A stretch of DNA of 64,000 bases from Paracoccus sanguinis. Lineage in GTDB: Bacteria; Pseudomonadota; Alphaproteobacteria; Rhodobacterales; Rhodobacteraceae. The stretch is from NCBI RefSeq assembly GCF_900106665.1, contig NZ_FNNA01000006.1:58129-122128 (forward strand). Direction: 5' to 3'. Position 1 is the stretch's first letter. Every line of letters begins with the position of its first letter. Shown piece by piece: positions 22,243 through 33,471 of the stretch. The position numbers and the translations under genes were made by a program. The notes below the pieces were generated by a model. That model saw nothing but the letters and a program-made list of their open reading frames with translations. It had not been told where the DNA came from and did no database searches.

Positions 22243-22426
22243 CCCGGGCCGGGTTGAAAACGGCGGGGTGTGATCACATCTGCACCATCAGCCGCATCTT
22301 CGGACCGCGGGGTCCAGAAACCCCTTGCGCCGCGCCGGAATGCACCAATTCTTAATCGTATCGTGACAGTCTGGTCAGGTGGGTGCCCAAGCGCCCAGAC
22401 CGCCAGCCGACTGACAGGAGCAGGAA

Positions 22427-24745
<2,319 letters not shown>

Positions 24746-24772
24746 GGGGCGGATCGGGCTGATTAACGTGCT

Positions 24773-24796
24773 GCCGTGGTCTCTGTTGGCCACGGC
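24773..24796 (+). terminator. Possible terminator after clpA
   Basis: GCCGTGG and CCACGGC form a perfect 7-base stem around a 10-base loop, 28 bases after the clpA stop, followed by GGTTTATT. The T-tract is poor, so this is tentative. Confidence 0.45.
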
Positions 24797-25059
24797 GGTT
24801 TATTCCACCTTGCGATTCAGGTTAGGAAGCTGGTCAACGCCTCCAGCACAGGGCAGAAGTGGTCGCGGTGAACAACATACCATGCCTCCCGCGAAGATTT
24901 CTGGTTTTGTAGCCCGATTTTTCAAGTTCTGCGTGGTTGTACACCATTATGTCGGCGTACGAAGATAATTTGATCCTGACCAATGCGGCCTCTGGACCGA
25001 AGTTTTTCCAACCCGCCCCTTGCACCCCCCAGTCGCTGTCGCTAAACACCCCGCACTGC
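24797..25059. other. AT-richer gap between clpA and tRNA-Gln
   Basis: No gene can be supported here. The sequence is less GC-rich than its surroundings. Short minus-strand frames run from it into the tRNA, but the tRNA-derived part is a well-known false protein, and the rest has no family features. It could be a worn remnant of an earlier insertion beside the tRNA. Confidence 0.3.
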
Positions 25060-25134
25060 TGGGGCGTGGCCAAGTGGTAAGGCATCGGTTTTTGGTACCG
25101 TGTACCGTAGGTTCGAATCCTACCGCCCCAGCCA
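25060..25134 (+). tRNA. tRNA-Gln (anticodon TTG)
   Basis: A complete 75-base cloverleaf: acceptor TGGGGCG pairs with CGCCCCA, the D arm is GCCA-AGTGGTAA-GGC, the anticodon loop TTTTGGT has TTG at its centre, the T arm is GTAGG-TTCGAAT-CCTAC, and the discriminator G plus encoded CCA end it. It reads CAA (and CAG by wobble). It marks the edge between the chromosomal backbone and the mobile DNA that begins about 135 bases further on. Confidence 0.97.
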
Positions 25135-25165
25135 GTTTTATCCAAGTCGTTGATCGCGTTGTATA

Positions 25166-25273
25166 ATGTGCCTGTTTAGGCCTGAGAATCAGGCTGTGGC
25201 ACAGGGGTGTGAGACATCCGCCGGGGAGCCCTCTGCAGGAGAGCACCTTGGGACTGATCAATCACGTCTGTAG
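25166..25273 (+). other. 35-codon open frame cut off at the presumed prophage tip
   Basis: A perfect TATAAT (25162-25167) overlaps an ATG at 25166 that opens a 35-codon frame (starting MCLFRPENQ); its TAG stop is formed within TGTAG at 25269-25273, the proposed first bases of the prophage. The region also has a GCCTGA-GAA-TCAGGC hairpin. It may be the start of a host gene or RNA interrupted by phage insertion, or no gene at all; no family was recognised. Confidence 0.25.
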
Positions 25274-25275
25274 CG

Positions 25276-25315
25276 TGACAGCCGTTTTTGCAGAGTTTGA
25301 CAGCCATTTTTGCAG
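25276..25315 (+). repeat. Two 18-base direct repeats, probable transposase-binding sites at the prophage end
   Basis: TGACAGCCGTTTTTGCAG at 25276-25293 and TGACAGCCATTTTTGCAG at 25298-25315 differ at one base and are phased 22 bases apart, two turns of the helix. Phage Mu right-end sites R1 and R2 show the same 22-base phasing and sit a few bases inside a 5'-TG tip. Here TGTAGCG (25269-25275) lies directly outside the first repeat, resembling Mu's TGAAGCG tip. Confidence 0.65.
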
Positions 25316-25381
25316 CAGACGATTTTCCGTCCGGCCCTGCTGACCCCGGTCTTGAACGGGTGGGTGTCAGCGTCGGGGATC

Positions 25382-26137
25382 TCAGACCTCGGCGCAGATC
25401 GTCGACACCACGAAGTTCGCCCAGTCCATACCAGACTCATCGCTTAGCAGAGCTCGCAAGGGGCCGTTGTGGCGCCCGCCGGGCAACTCTCCAAAATGCA
25501 TCGGCGAGTCCGCCGCCGAAATATGTGCACCGGCTCTTTTCAGCGCGCTGCGCGGGAATACTTCGTCGTCTCTGGAGGCGAGAAGCATGGACGGCGGGGC
25601 GCCGGGCAGGACCCTCCAAGGCTGAGGGGGGACTGCGGCCAGCGCGAAGGTCACGATCGGTTCAGGGGAGGGCAGGTCAAGCCCGTCCAAGCCATAGCAA
25701 CTCCCCAGCGCGATCAAGCCTCCTGCCGACATGCCAATCAAGGCCAACGGGAGACCGGAAAGGCTTGGGCCGCGTCCATCGTGCCGCAAGAAGTCCAGCG
25801 CCGCGGTGAGGTCAAGGACCCCTCGATATAGAAGCGGCCCAAGCAGCTGTGGTCGAACTTCGGGATAGAAGGCTTGGGACCGCCCCGCTGCGTCGAGGAT
25901 TGGTTTCCGCTGCTCGACCGGAAAAGCCTTCAGTGGCCTGCCGCGCAGGTGATAGTCGATAGACGCGAAGGCAATATCGCGTTCAGCGAACAGAGGTCCA
26001 AGCTTGGCTGCAAGCCGGTCCTTCCGCGACCCGTGGACGAAACCGCCTCCGTGCAGATAAGCGACGAGCGCGCGTTGCGCGTTGGGGCCTGCCAAGTAGT
26101 CGAGCGACACCCCGCGCTTATACTCAAGAGACAGCAT
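25382..26137 (-). CDS. Alpha/beta hydrolase (esterase/lipase-like) at the end of the tail operon
   Basis: A 251-residue protein with the hormone-sensitive-lipase type oxyanion motif YLHGGGFVHGSRKD (about 28-41), the nucleophile elbow GMSAGG (about 134-139), ASRDDEVFP supplying the acid and GGRHNG the histidine. No signal peptide is visible. It is the last gene before the prophage end, 13 bases after the 241-residue appendage gene and in the same direction, so it is likely expressed with the tail genes. It could be a virion enzyme that deacylates host surface glycans, or a lysogenic-conversion cargo gene; both are inference. Confidence 0.75.
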   Translation of the reverse strand: MLSLEYKRGVSLDYLAGPNAQRALVAYLHGGGFVHGSRKDRLAAKLGPLFAERDIAFASIDYHLRGRPLKAFPVEQRKPILDAAGRSQAFYPEVRPQLLGPLLYRGVLDLTAALDFLRHDGRGPSLSGLPLALIGMSAGGLIALGSCYGLDGLDLPSPEPIVTFALAAVPPQPWRVLPGAPPSMLLASRDDEVFPRSALKRAGAHISAADSPMHFGELPGGRHNGPLRALLSDESGMDWANFVVSTICAEV

Positions 26138-26150
26138 TTTATTTTACTAC

Positions 26151-26876
26151 CTACACACCCAGCGGGATGCCGTATTTGGACGACATCGCGGCAAGTACCG
26201 CCATGGTCGGTCGAGGATCGATATGCGCCGCCTTGGCGAGTACGACAATGTCGCCGAAAATCGCCGCTGCGCCGTCAGCCGCGCTGTTGTAGGCGAGCAG
26301 ACCGGCAACGGGGTACGCCGCGTTGGTGTCAGTGGCTTGAACCGCGGAAACCCCCGCAGACGCCCCGTTGATCATCATGGCCATGGTGCGGGCGGCGGAC
26401 GACCAGGACCACGCGAGAAGGCGCGTCGTGCCCACTGAAGGGCTCCCGAGCTGTGCTGTAAGAGCCGGCCCATAGTTATGGGCCAGCTTACATTCGAGCG
26501 CCGTTCCGACCGAGCGAACGCGGTGAGCGCCTACACCGAGGAGCTGACCATCGGCGGTGACCCTGACGGGGCAGATCAGGGTGTACTCAGCCGCCGCGAA
26601 GGGGGACGTGACGCCGAGCGAGGATACGGCAGCTGGCAGCACTACGCCCGGTTTGTTGTTCAGCTCCGCTCTGGCCGCGATTGTTCCTCCATGTCGCCAG
26701 GTGGCGCTTCCTACGCGCGCCCTGAACCAGGTGTTCGCCGGCGGATTAGTGGCAGGGTCGATGACTGTCATGACGGCGCCAGACGCCATCACGGCCTTCT
26801 CATATGCCGGGATGTTCAGTTTTGGGGCAGCCGGCACCGAAAGGCCGGACGAATTGGGGACTTGGATAATGAGCAT
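26151..26876 (-). CDS. Putative tail appendage protein
   Basis: A 241-residue protein of unknown family, rich in A, V, T and small residues and without long helices, as expected for a beta-rich receptor-binding or tail-tip domain (for example TWFRARVGSATWRHGGTIAARAELNN and TRLLAWSWSSAARTMAMMINGASAGVSAVQATD, a pattern resembling lectin/LamG-like jelly rolls). No catalytic motif was recognised. It is downstream of the large tail fibre and upstream of the esterase gene, all on the minus strand. Function inferred only from position. Confidence 0.55.
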   Translation of the reverse strand: MLIIQVPNSSGLSVPAAPKLNIPAYEKAVMASGAVMTVIDPATNPPANTWFRARVGSATWRHGGTIAARAELNNKPGVVLPAAVSSLGVTSPFAAAEYTLICPVRVTADGQLLGVGAHRVRSVGTALECKLAHNYGPALTAQLGSPSVGTTRLLAWSWSSAARTMAMMINGASAGVSAVQATDTNAAYPVAGLLAYNSAADGAAAIFGDIVVLAKAAHIDPRPTMAVLAAMSSKYGIPLGV

Positions 26877-26886
26877 GTGTGTCTCC

Positions 26887-29730
26887 TTAGGTGAGCCTAA
26901 TTACCTGCTGGCACGCCCAGTCGTTCAGGGGGTGCCCGAGGGCGTTGGTATCGCCGCTTTCGGTGCGGATGTTAGTTCCACCCCCCGTCCCCGTGGTGGG
27001 GTCGCGGTTTAGGAACCCCTCGTTGGTGCCCTCGTAGGGTCCGACCCCGATCGCGATCCAGCCCGGCACGCCGGCCCCCGGGTCGCCTGTCAAGGTCACG
27101 GTAATCTGCCGATTACCAGTGATCTGCACCGACTGAATGGTCACCGGCTGCCCACCATCCTGATACCAGAGGAGGCCGCGGGTCGGCAGTGGTCGGAACC
27201 CTTGGACCACAGGTCCTTGGGCCGGGTCATAGGCATCAAACACCATCGGCCCGGCACCGCCGGCAAAGGTCAGGACGACCTGCGCCCCCGAACGGACGCC
27301 CCCAGTGCAATGGAGTGGTCGCCACGCCCCGTTGCTGTCGGTCCATCGCTTGGTCGCCCGCGCCATGTGGCCACCGATCACAGCGTAGCCGTCCGCGATC
27401 ATATGCGTGCCGTCCTGCCGCGCGATGTAATAGTCGGGACCCGCGAGCGCGAACCGCTGCGGCTGCTCGAAGCCCAATCGGGTTTGAGCGCCGTTGATAC
27501 CGAGGTTGCCTGGGTTTTTCGGGTGCCAGCTTTCCCCTGTGGTGCGGTGCGTGATCGGCGCGATCACGATCAGAGTCGGGACAGTCGCGCCCGCTCTGAC
27601 CGAAACGTCTGCTGAGATATCGGACCAGAGCTGCATCATCAAATCATAATACTGCCGTTCGCCGTCGATCCCGCCGCTTACGCCCCCCGACTGGCCCTGT
27701 TGCCAATACATGACGACGCGGCTGATTGCGACTTCGTTGGTTGCCGCCCAAACGGCAAAGGACTCAAGACGAGCCAGCCACCAGGCATAAACGGGGGATC
27801 TGCCGTTCTTCACGAGCTGCAAAATGTTGTAGCCACCGCGAGCATGGTTCGTGAGAAACAACCCCTCGTCCGGACCAAGACCGTTGGCCGCCATCATAAC
27901 CCCGACCTGGTGCATGGGTTGCTCACGCGTATAGGCGCCGGCCGGGGTCAGCAGGCGAGACGCGTCGTCCGCGTTCTCCGCTTCCCCCGGCAGCGGGGCA
28001 AACTTGCCGCCTGCGAACATCACAGTCCGCGCCGGTGCGATCTCGGTAACGTTGCTCACGCTGCCCTCGGCATTGGAGCCGGCCATGAGGGATTGCCCCA
28101 TCCCGGCGAGGATAGCGATGCGCGGGTAGCGCCGTGGCTCGTAACTGTTAAGCCCGAGGTCCGGACCGACAGAACGCACGACGTCCACACCGCCCACCGT
28201 TTCGATGAACCGAAGGCGCGGGCCAAACCAGTGGGGGGCGCGCTCACCCGCGCCGTCGGTGATCTGACGGATCGTGCCGGCATAGCTGATCATGGCGATG
28301 TGCGAAACGCCGGCAACCATCTGCGTGGTGGGGAAACAACCGAGCGGGGCGGCACCGAACGTCCCTACCCCTGCTATGTCGATCGCCGCAAGCTGCGCGC
28401 CGCTGCCGGTTGTAATCGCCGCCACAAGTGGGTGATCAATCGGCTCGAACCCCTCTTGCAACAGCCTCGGCTCAAGGTTGGCAACGGCTGCCTCCAGTTC
28501 GGGCACCGTAGCCAGGTCATACCCTCCTGCCTGCGCCCGCCCGGTGTCGGTCAGACCGAACAACAGATCGTTGTCAGCGCTGGTGATACCGAAGGTGTAG
28601 CCGCTGTCGTCATAGGTCCGCTGAATGCCCGAAGTGCGGATGTCGAGCCGCTCGTCTTCCGCTGCGCGGAGACGCGCTTCGGCTGAAACTACCTCGGTGA
28701 TCTCGCTACGCCCCACACCGACAACCCGCCAGTCGCCCGCAGCCGACAGCCGCAAGAGGACAGCGATCCCCGCCTTCAGGTCTCCCGCAGAGAGACTGGC
28801 GCTGTCGGCAGACAGGATGGACCGGATCGGCCCAGTCCCGAGCCTCAGCGTCACCGGGCCGGTGCTCTCGGCAGCAGGGACCAGGATCACCTTGGTCTCA
28901 CCCGGCACCTCCGGGAAGCCCAACTCGGCGGTGATCGCGGTGGCGGACCCGCCGACGGCCGACAGCGCATGGACCCCCACGGCGCGGTCGCCAGCCAGCC
29001 GCAGTTGCGCTTCGGCCTGGTCACCTTCCATTCGTGCCTGCGCCTCCGCACGCATCTCCACCGAGGAAATTCCGCCCGCGATGATCCGCCATGTCGAACC
29101 CCGCCGGCGCAGGAAATAGCTTCGCCCGGCGAGCAGCGCCCCGACCTGCAGCTCTGCCCCGGCGGCGTCCCGCACCGGGACCGGCGTGGCGCCGTCGAGG
29201 CTGAGCTGCACCGGACCGTCAGAGGTTTCGGCCGGGATCAGCTCCACGGTCGAGGTGTTGGCCAGGGTGGCGCCGCCCTCGATCATCGACGGCGTCAGGG
29301 TCGCTGTGATGCTGTTGCGCCCGGTGACGTTCGCAAGCGGCATGATCCCTGCGTCGCGGATCGCGGCGCGGCGGTAGGCGATCTCGGCGGTGAGGTCCGC
29401 CAGCGCGGCCTTCTCAGCCAGCTGGGCGGCGGTGATCGAGCTGACCGGGAGGTCGCCTATCCGCGACCACGACCCTGACCCGGGCGCTCCGCTCTTGCGA
29501 TAGACGCCGATCTGGGCGGCGGTGCCTCCGTAGACTGACCCGATGGCGCCAGCCGGCCAGGCTGTGTCCGCCTGCAGCTGCGTCACACTGCCATAGGCAG
29601 GGCCCTGAAGTGTTCCCAGCAGAGCCGCAAGGCGCGCCATCGACACGCGAATGGTGCTGCCCGCGGCATTCCCGATCACGTCGTCGGCACTATCGGAGAG
29701 CGGCAGGTTGGTGGTGGCGGTGCCCGACAT
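26887..29730 (-). CDS. Large tail fibre-like protein with C-terminal SGNH-type esterase domain
   Basis: A 947-residue protein. The first 120 residues carry phage-fibre features (LPLSDSADDVIGNAAGSTIRVSMARLAALLG); residues 130-360 contain repeated beta-rich modules of the type ITAxLxxxEVPGxTxVxLVPAAESxGPVTLxLxG. From about 535 an SGNH/carbohydrate-esterase-like domain begins: GQSLMAGSN (545-553) resembles the nucleophile motif GQSNM, and DGTHM (773-777) matches the Asp-x-x-His block. It probably sits at the tail tip and trims acetyl or other groups from the host surface. It begins 7 bases after the TipJ gene and shares its operon. Confidence 0.75.
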   Translation of the reverse strand: MSGTATTNLPLSDSADDVIGNAAGSTIRVSMARLAALLGTLQGPAYGSVTQLQADTAWPAGAIGSVYGGTAAQIGVYRKSGAPGSGSWSRIGDLPVSSITAAQLAEKAALADLTAEIAYRRAAIRDAGIMPLANVTGRNSITATLTPSMIEGGATLANTSTVELIPAETSDGPVQLSLDGATPVPVRDAAGAELQVGALLAGRSYFLRRRGSTWRIIAGGISSVEMRAEAQARMEGDQAEAQLRLAGDRAVGVHALSAVGGSATAITAELGFPEVPGETKVILVPAAESTGPVTLRLGTGPIRSILSADSASLSAGDLKAGIAVLLRLSAAGDWRVVGVGRSEITEVVSAEARLRAAEDERLDIRTSGIQRTYDDSGYTFGITSADNDLLFGLTDTGRAQAGGYDLATVPELEAAVANLEPRLLQEGFEPIDHPLVAAITTGSGAQLAAIDIAGVGTFGAAPLGCFPTTQMVAGVSHIAMISYAGTIRQITDGAGERAPHWFGPRLRFIETVGGVDVVRSVGPDLGLNSYEPRRYPRIAILAGMGQSLMAGSNAEGSVSNVTEIAPARTVMFAGGKFAPLPGEAENADDASRLLTPAGAYTREQPMHQVGVMMAANGLGPDEGLFLTNHARGGYNILQLVKNGRSPVYAWWLARLESFAVWAATNEVAISRVVMYWQQGQSGGVSGGIDGERQYYDLMMQLWSDISADVSVRAGATVPTLIVIAPITHRTTGESWHPKNPGNLGINGAQTRLGFEQPQRFALAGPDYYIARQDGTHMIADGYAVIGGHMARATKRWTDSNGAWRPLHCTGGVRSGAQVVLTFAGGAGPMVFDAYDPAQGPVVQGFRPLPTRGLLWYQDGGQPVTIQSVQITGNRQITVTLTGDPGAGVPGWIAIGVGPYEGTNEGFLNRDPTTGTGGGTNIRTESGDTNALGHPLNDWACQQVIRLT

Positions 29731-29737
29731 GAGAACC

Positions 29738-32700
29738 TCAGATGATGGTGACGGCGATCGGCCCGGTGACGGGCCCGGGGATGCCGTCCCGGTTGACCGC
29801 TTCGAGCCAGAGGTAGTGGGTGCCCTGCTCGAGGCAGGTCGTGGTCTCCTGGTAGGCGATCACGTCGTCGCATTGCCCGGCGAAGTCGTTCGGCGCGTCG
29901 AGGCCGATGCTGCTGTTGCCGGTGACCGCCTGAAGGCGTGCGAGCTTCAGACCGGGCTGTGTCTCGGCCGGTCCAAGACGAAGGGTGCCGCCTGCGAGCG
30001 AGGCGGCCACCGAACCGGCGCTGATCGTGACCACGCGGTAGCCGATGCGATACCAGCGCCCGGCGGTGAGCGCGGCAGGCTGGCTGACCCGGCCGCCGCT
30101 GCCGGCCGTGTGGACGGCCGCCCCGCCAGTCACCTCCCACCCCCCCGTCACGGACCAGGCCGAGGCATCGCCCATCGCCGGCGCAGCGATCATGTTGCGC
30201 CGCGTCGCGTCGCCAAGCGTGAGGCTGCCTTGCCTCGACGGCCCGATCTCCACCGTCCCGGCCCGATCGGCCGCACGGTCAAGCGCAGGGCTCCGCGAGC
30301 GGTACACGCGCACCGCGGTGATATTCGGGTCCGCAGGCGTCTCGAAGTCCAGCCGCACCCCGCCGAGCAGCGGCACTGCCGTCACATCCGCCTCTGCAAG
30401 CGCCTCGGGCAGGCCCGCGTCCGCGCCGCCCACGGTGAGCTGAAGGACCGGGGTCCACGGGCCGATCACCCCGTCCAGCGACAGCGCGGCTGCCTGCATC
30501 TCGACGGCAGTCCCGGTGGTGTAGGTCGAAAGCTGGAACCCGCCATCAGCGACCGGGGCATAGGTCGTGTTCCAGCTCGCCGCCCCGGCGACCCGGTGAC
30601 GCAGCGCGTAGCGCGCTGTCGGCACAGGGCCGCGCCCAGGCACAAGGGCGATATCGACCAGCTGTCGGGTGCCGGTCCCCGCGGCGCCGCTCGCCACGCC
30701 ATCAAACCGCGGTTCAGGCGGCTGGATCGCGGTCGTCGCCAACTCAGCGCCAACTCGCGACGACCAGGCCGGGATCGCGGTCGCGTCGAGCGTTGCGTCG
30801 ATCTCGGGTGCCGCAGGCACCGCTCGCACGAGGCAGGTCATGTCCTCGCCCATCTCGATGCCGGTGACGACGGCGGCGTGGCTCTCGTACCCGGCCCGTC
30901 CGAACAGCACGAGGTCGCCCACCGAGGGCAGGCTGCCGTCTCCCTCGACCGTCAGCAGCCGGGTCTCGCCCGGCGCCGCGGTGACCGGCCGGACCATGGA
31001 GGCCCCGACGGTGTCCTCGGCGCTCAGCCCCCGGAACCGGATCGCGTGGTCAGTGCCCGCGACGACGGTCACCAGCTCGTCCAGCTGGATCTCTCGACCG
31101 CGCACGCCGGTGACCCGCGCGGCGCGCTGCACCCCGTTCAGGACATCGTGGTTGATTGCGATCTGGTCGCCGCGTGTGGCCACCCGGACCGGGCCCTCCT
31201 GGCTCGCCTCGAACATCTCGGGGCGGTGGATTGCCTCGAGCTGGCGGCGGCGTGCCTCGCGCCACACCTCGGCAGCGTCGGTCTTGCCGGGCAGGTCGAG
31301 CGCCTCGGTCAGAACGATCTCGCCCGTCTGCCCCGGCCAGCGCACCAGACGCTCGCGCGGGGCGTAGTCGGCTCCGGCGTCGTTGAAGCGCACGCGGAAG
31401 GCGTCGGGTGGGCGGACGTAGCTTCGGGTCGCCTTGAACCCCCAACTGTTGCGCGGCGTCAAATGGTCGACCACCAACGCCTGCGGGCGGTCGATGGTGA
31501 CCCCCCACCGCATCCCGTCATGGCGCGGGGTGGCGCGTCCGGCGGCGGCGATCTCGGCCAGCGCGTCGCGCAGCTGCATTGCCGGATCGTCGAGCACCCG
31601 GTCATAGCGCAGACCCTTGGTCCGGCAAAAATCGTGCCAGTCCTCGAGCTGGGCCAGATCGATCTGGGCATTGCCGACCCGGCGGGGGTTGGCCGGGCTC
31701 TGAAGGACATATCGATAGAGCGAGGCCGGGTTCGAGGTCGCCCGCGTCACCCACGATCTCGTCGGGGCGTCATAGTCGAGGCAGACCCGCCGCGCGACCG
31801 CGGAGAAGCTGTCAAGCTGGCCGGACAGCTGGTGGGTCGCCTTGACCCGCAGCACCGCGAGCGCCTGGCCGGCCATGTTGAACGGGTACTCGGGCCGCAG
31901 CGACTGCAGGGCGATCCAGACGGTCCGCCGCGATCGCCCCATATTGGCCGGCTCTTCGGTGAGCATGGTCAGGCGGACCTGCCACCTGCCGCGCGCGGGC
32001 AGCGCCCAGCTGTGCTGGCGGTAGAAGGCCTCGGCCTTGCGGGCCCGCACCGTGAGCGTCTCCACCAGCGTCCACGCCGTCTGGTCCACCCGGCGCTGCT
32101 CGATCCGGATGCGCACCTCCTCGGTCCGCTTGTCGCCGTCGTCGTCGACGTAGATCAGCCCGGCTGGCCAGGCGAGGATGATGCTGACCCGCTCGGCGTC
32201 GTCGGCCGTCGTGCGCACGACCGGGGTCTCGATCGAGGCGTTGTCGTCGATGATGTTGCCGGCGTCGTCCCGCGGCATCGGCCGGGTCAGCTCGGCGCCG
32301 ATCGTCTCCTCGATCACCTGCCGTGGGTAGAGCGTGACCGGCGCATCGCCCGCGACCCCGCCCCGAACCTCGATCTGCACCTCGTCATACTCGGCGAGCG
32401 ACGTCTCGCCGAGGCGGAAGTCGCTGAGCTCGAGCCCGCCATAGCCGAAGGTGAAGGCCGCGCGGACGTACTGCCAGTCGCCCACGATCTCGGTGTAGCT
32501 CGTGGCGGCGAACGGCGGCGCATAACGGTGGGTCCCAAGCACGACGGGCACTGCGCCGTCCGGGTCGTAGCGGTTACGCCACCCGCTGATCGTGAAGCGG
32601 TCGCGGCGCTTCTCGTCGTCGGGCTGGGGCGGGGGCACGAGCGCGTTGGCCAGCAGCGAGCCGACGATGTTGGCGCCGGCGGTGACCAGGGCGACGCCCA

Positions 32701-33067
32701 CCTGCGTGCTCACGCCGAGTGTGCCGGCGAGCGCCGGCCCCCAGATCCCGCCCATGGCGATGGCCGCCACGGTCACCGCGATCATCAGCACCGACCGCAT
32801 GGCGCCCTTCCCCGGCGTGACGCGGATCACGATCTGGACGCCGGGCCGGGGCCGCACCCGCTTCCAGAGCTCGCGCGGGATGATCTGCGCGCCGCCGGGC
32901 GTGACCAGCGCCACCCGCAGCCGCGCCCGCTCGGTCTCTTCCAGCGCCGGGAGCGACAGGTCGATCATCTCGGCCAGGCTCAGGCCGGCAGGCAGCGTCA
33001 GCTCGATCCGGCCTGCGCCTGGATCGAACAGCGGGGCGGCGAGCAGATGGACGCGCTCGTCCGTCAT
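29738..33067 (-). CDS. TipJ/host specificity factor (lambda gpJ-like tail tip protein)
   Basis: A 1109-residue protein. The N-terminal part includes a hydrophobic stretch (about 75-110: VLMIAVTVAAIAMGG and the following GTLGVSTQVGVALVTAGANIVGSLLANAL) and then FTISGWRNRYDPDGAVPVVLGTHRYAPPFAA, a hallmark of TipJ proteins; the middle has the tail-hub fold and the C-terminal third has fibronectin-like repeats (for example VTAVPLLGGVRLDFETPADPNITAVRVYRSRS). It forms the tip that contacts the host receptor. The ATG at 33067 overlaps the NlpC/P60 stop by 4 bases. The long antisense open frame is a codon-bias artefact. Confidence 0.88.
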   Translation of the reverse strand: MTDERVHLLAAPLFDPGAGRIELTLPAGLSLAEMIDLSLPALEETERARLRVALVTPGGAQIIPRELWKRVRPRPGVQIVIRVTPGKGAMRSVLMIAVTVAAIAMGGIWGPALAGTLGVSTQVGVALVTAGANIVGSLLANALVPPPQPDDEKRRDRFTISGWRNRYDPDGAVPVVLGTHRYAPPFAATSYTEIVGDWQYVRAAFTFGYGGLELSDFRLGETSLAEYDEVQIEVRGGVAGDAPVTLYPRQVIEETIGAELTRPMPRDDAGNIIDDNASIETPVVRTTADDAERVSIILAWPAGLIYVDDDGDKRTEEVRIRIEQRRVDQTAWTLVETLTVRARKAEAFYRQHSWALPARGRWQVRLTMLTEEPANMGRSRRTVWIALQSLRPEYPFNMAGQALAVLRVKATHQLSGQLDSFSAVARRVCLDYDAPTRSWVTRATSNPASLYRYVLQSPANPRRVGNAQIDLAQLEDWHDFCRTKGLRYDRVLDDPAMQLRDALAEIAAAGRATPRHDGMRWGVTIDRPQALVVDHLTPRNSWGFKATRSYVRPPDAFRVRFNDAGADYAPRERLVRWPGQTGEIVLTEALDLPGKTDAAEVWREARRRQLEAIHRPEMFEASQEGPVRVATRGDQIAINHDVLNGVQRAARVTGVRGREIQLDELVTVVAGTDHAIRFRGLSAEDTVGASMVRPVTAAPGETRLLTVEGDGSLPSVGDLVLFGRAGYESHAAVVTGIEMGEDMTCLVRAVPAAPEIDATLDATAIPAWSSRVGAELATTAIQPPEPRFDGVASGAAGTGTRQLVDIALVPGRGPVPTARYALRHRVAGAASWNTTYAPVADGGFQLSTYTTGTAVEMQAAALSLDGVIGPWTPVLQLTVGGADAGLPEALAEADVTAVPLLGGVRLDFETPADPNITAVRVYRSRSPALDRAADRAGTVEIGPSRQGSLTLGDATRRNMIAAPAMGDASAWSVTGGWEVTGGAAVHTAGSGGRVSQPAALTAGRWYRIGYRVVTISAGSVAASLAGGTLRLGPAETQPGLKLARLQAVTGNSSIGLDAPNDFAGQCDDVIAYQETTTCLEQGTHYLWLEAVNRDGIPGPVTGPIAVTII

Positions 33068-33471
33068 GACGCCGCCAGTTCGCGGTGGCGCCAGCTTCCA
33101 ACGCAGCGCGAGGCCCAGGGACCCGCGATCCGCTCGACCTTGGCGCAATCCTCTTCGACCATGTGCAGCATGACGCCCGGCGCGACGACGACGCCGACAT
33201 GGGTGGCGAGCCGGCCACGCCGAAAGACCATCAGATCGAAAGGCCGATCACCGGGGCACGGCATCCAGTCCGGACCCGCCGCAGCGCCCGAGATCAGCGC
33301 CGCGATCTCGGCGTGCTCCTCGGCCGACCCGTAGCCCTGGTAATCGGGCAGCAGGATGCCGCACTCGTGACGATAGACAAGGCGGGCAAGACCATAGCAG
33401 TCGCACCCCAACTGGTCGCGACCGTGGTCTGCGAACGGAATGCCGACATAGCGGGCGGACCAGTGGCTCAC
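33064..33471 (-). CDS. NlpC/P60 family tail peptidase
   Basis: A 135-residue NlpC/P60 cysteine peptidase. The catalytic block is LGCDCYGLARLVYR with the cysteine, and HVGVVVAPGVMLHMVEED brings the histidine. These tail-tip enzymes (lambda gpK C-terminal domain-like) cut peptidoglycan stem peptides during DNA entry. The start is a GTG at 33471 that overlaps the stop of the DUF1833 gene by 4 bases (GTGA); the longer open frame upstream is not conserved. The neighbours are DUF1833, NlpC and TipJ, the order of siphovirus tail tips and of gene transfer agents in Rhodobacteraceae. Confidence 0.85.
   Translation of the reverse strand: MSHWSARYVGIPFADHGRDQLGCDCYGLARLVYRHECGILLPDYQGYGSAEEHAEIAALISGAAAGPDWMPCPGDRPFDLMVFRRGRLATHVGVVVAPGVMLHMVEEDCAKVERIAGPWASRCVGSWRHRELAAS

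Noticed and set aside
24834..25261. Minus-strand open frames containing GAVGFEPTVHGTKNRC
   Set aside because: This is the well-known false translation across a tRNA gene; the tRNA-Gln cloverleaf explains the sequence.
25166..25273. The 35-codon frame as the missing N-terminus of the SRAP gene at 61791
   Set aside because: It begins MC, as SRAP proteins do, but the next residues (LFRPENQ) do not fit the MCGR/MCNL pattern and the length and frame do not join the remnant.
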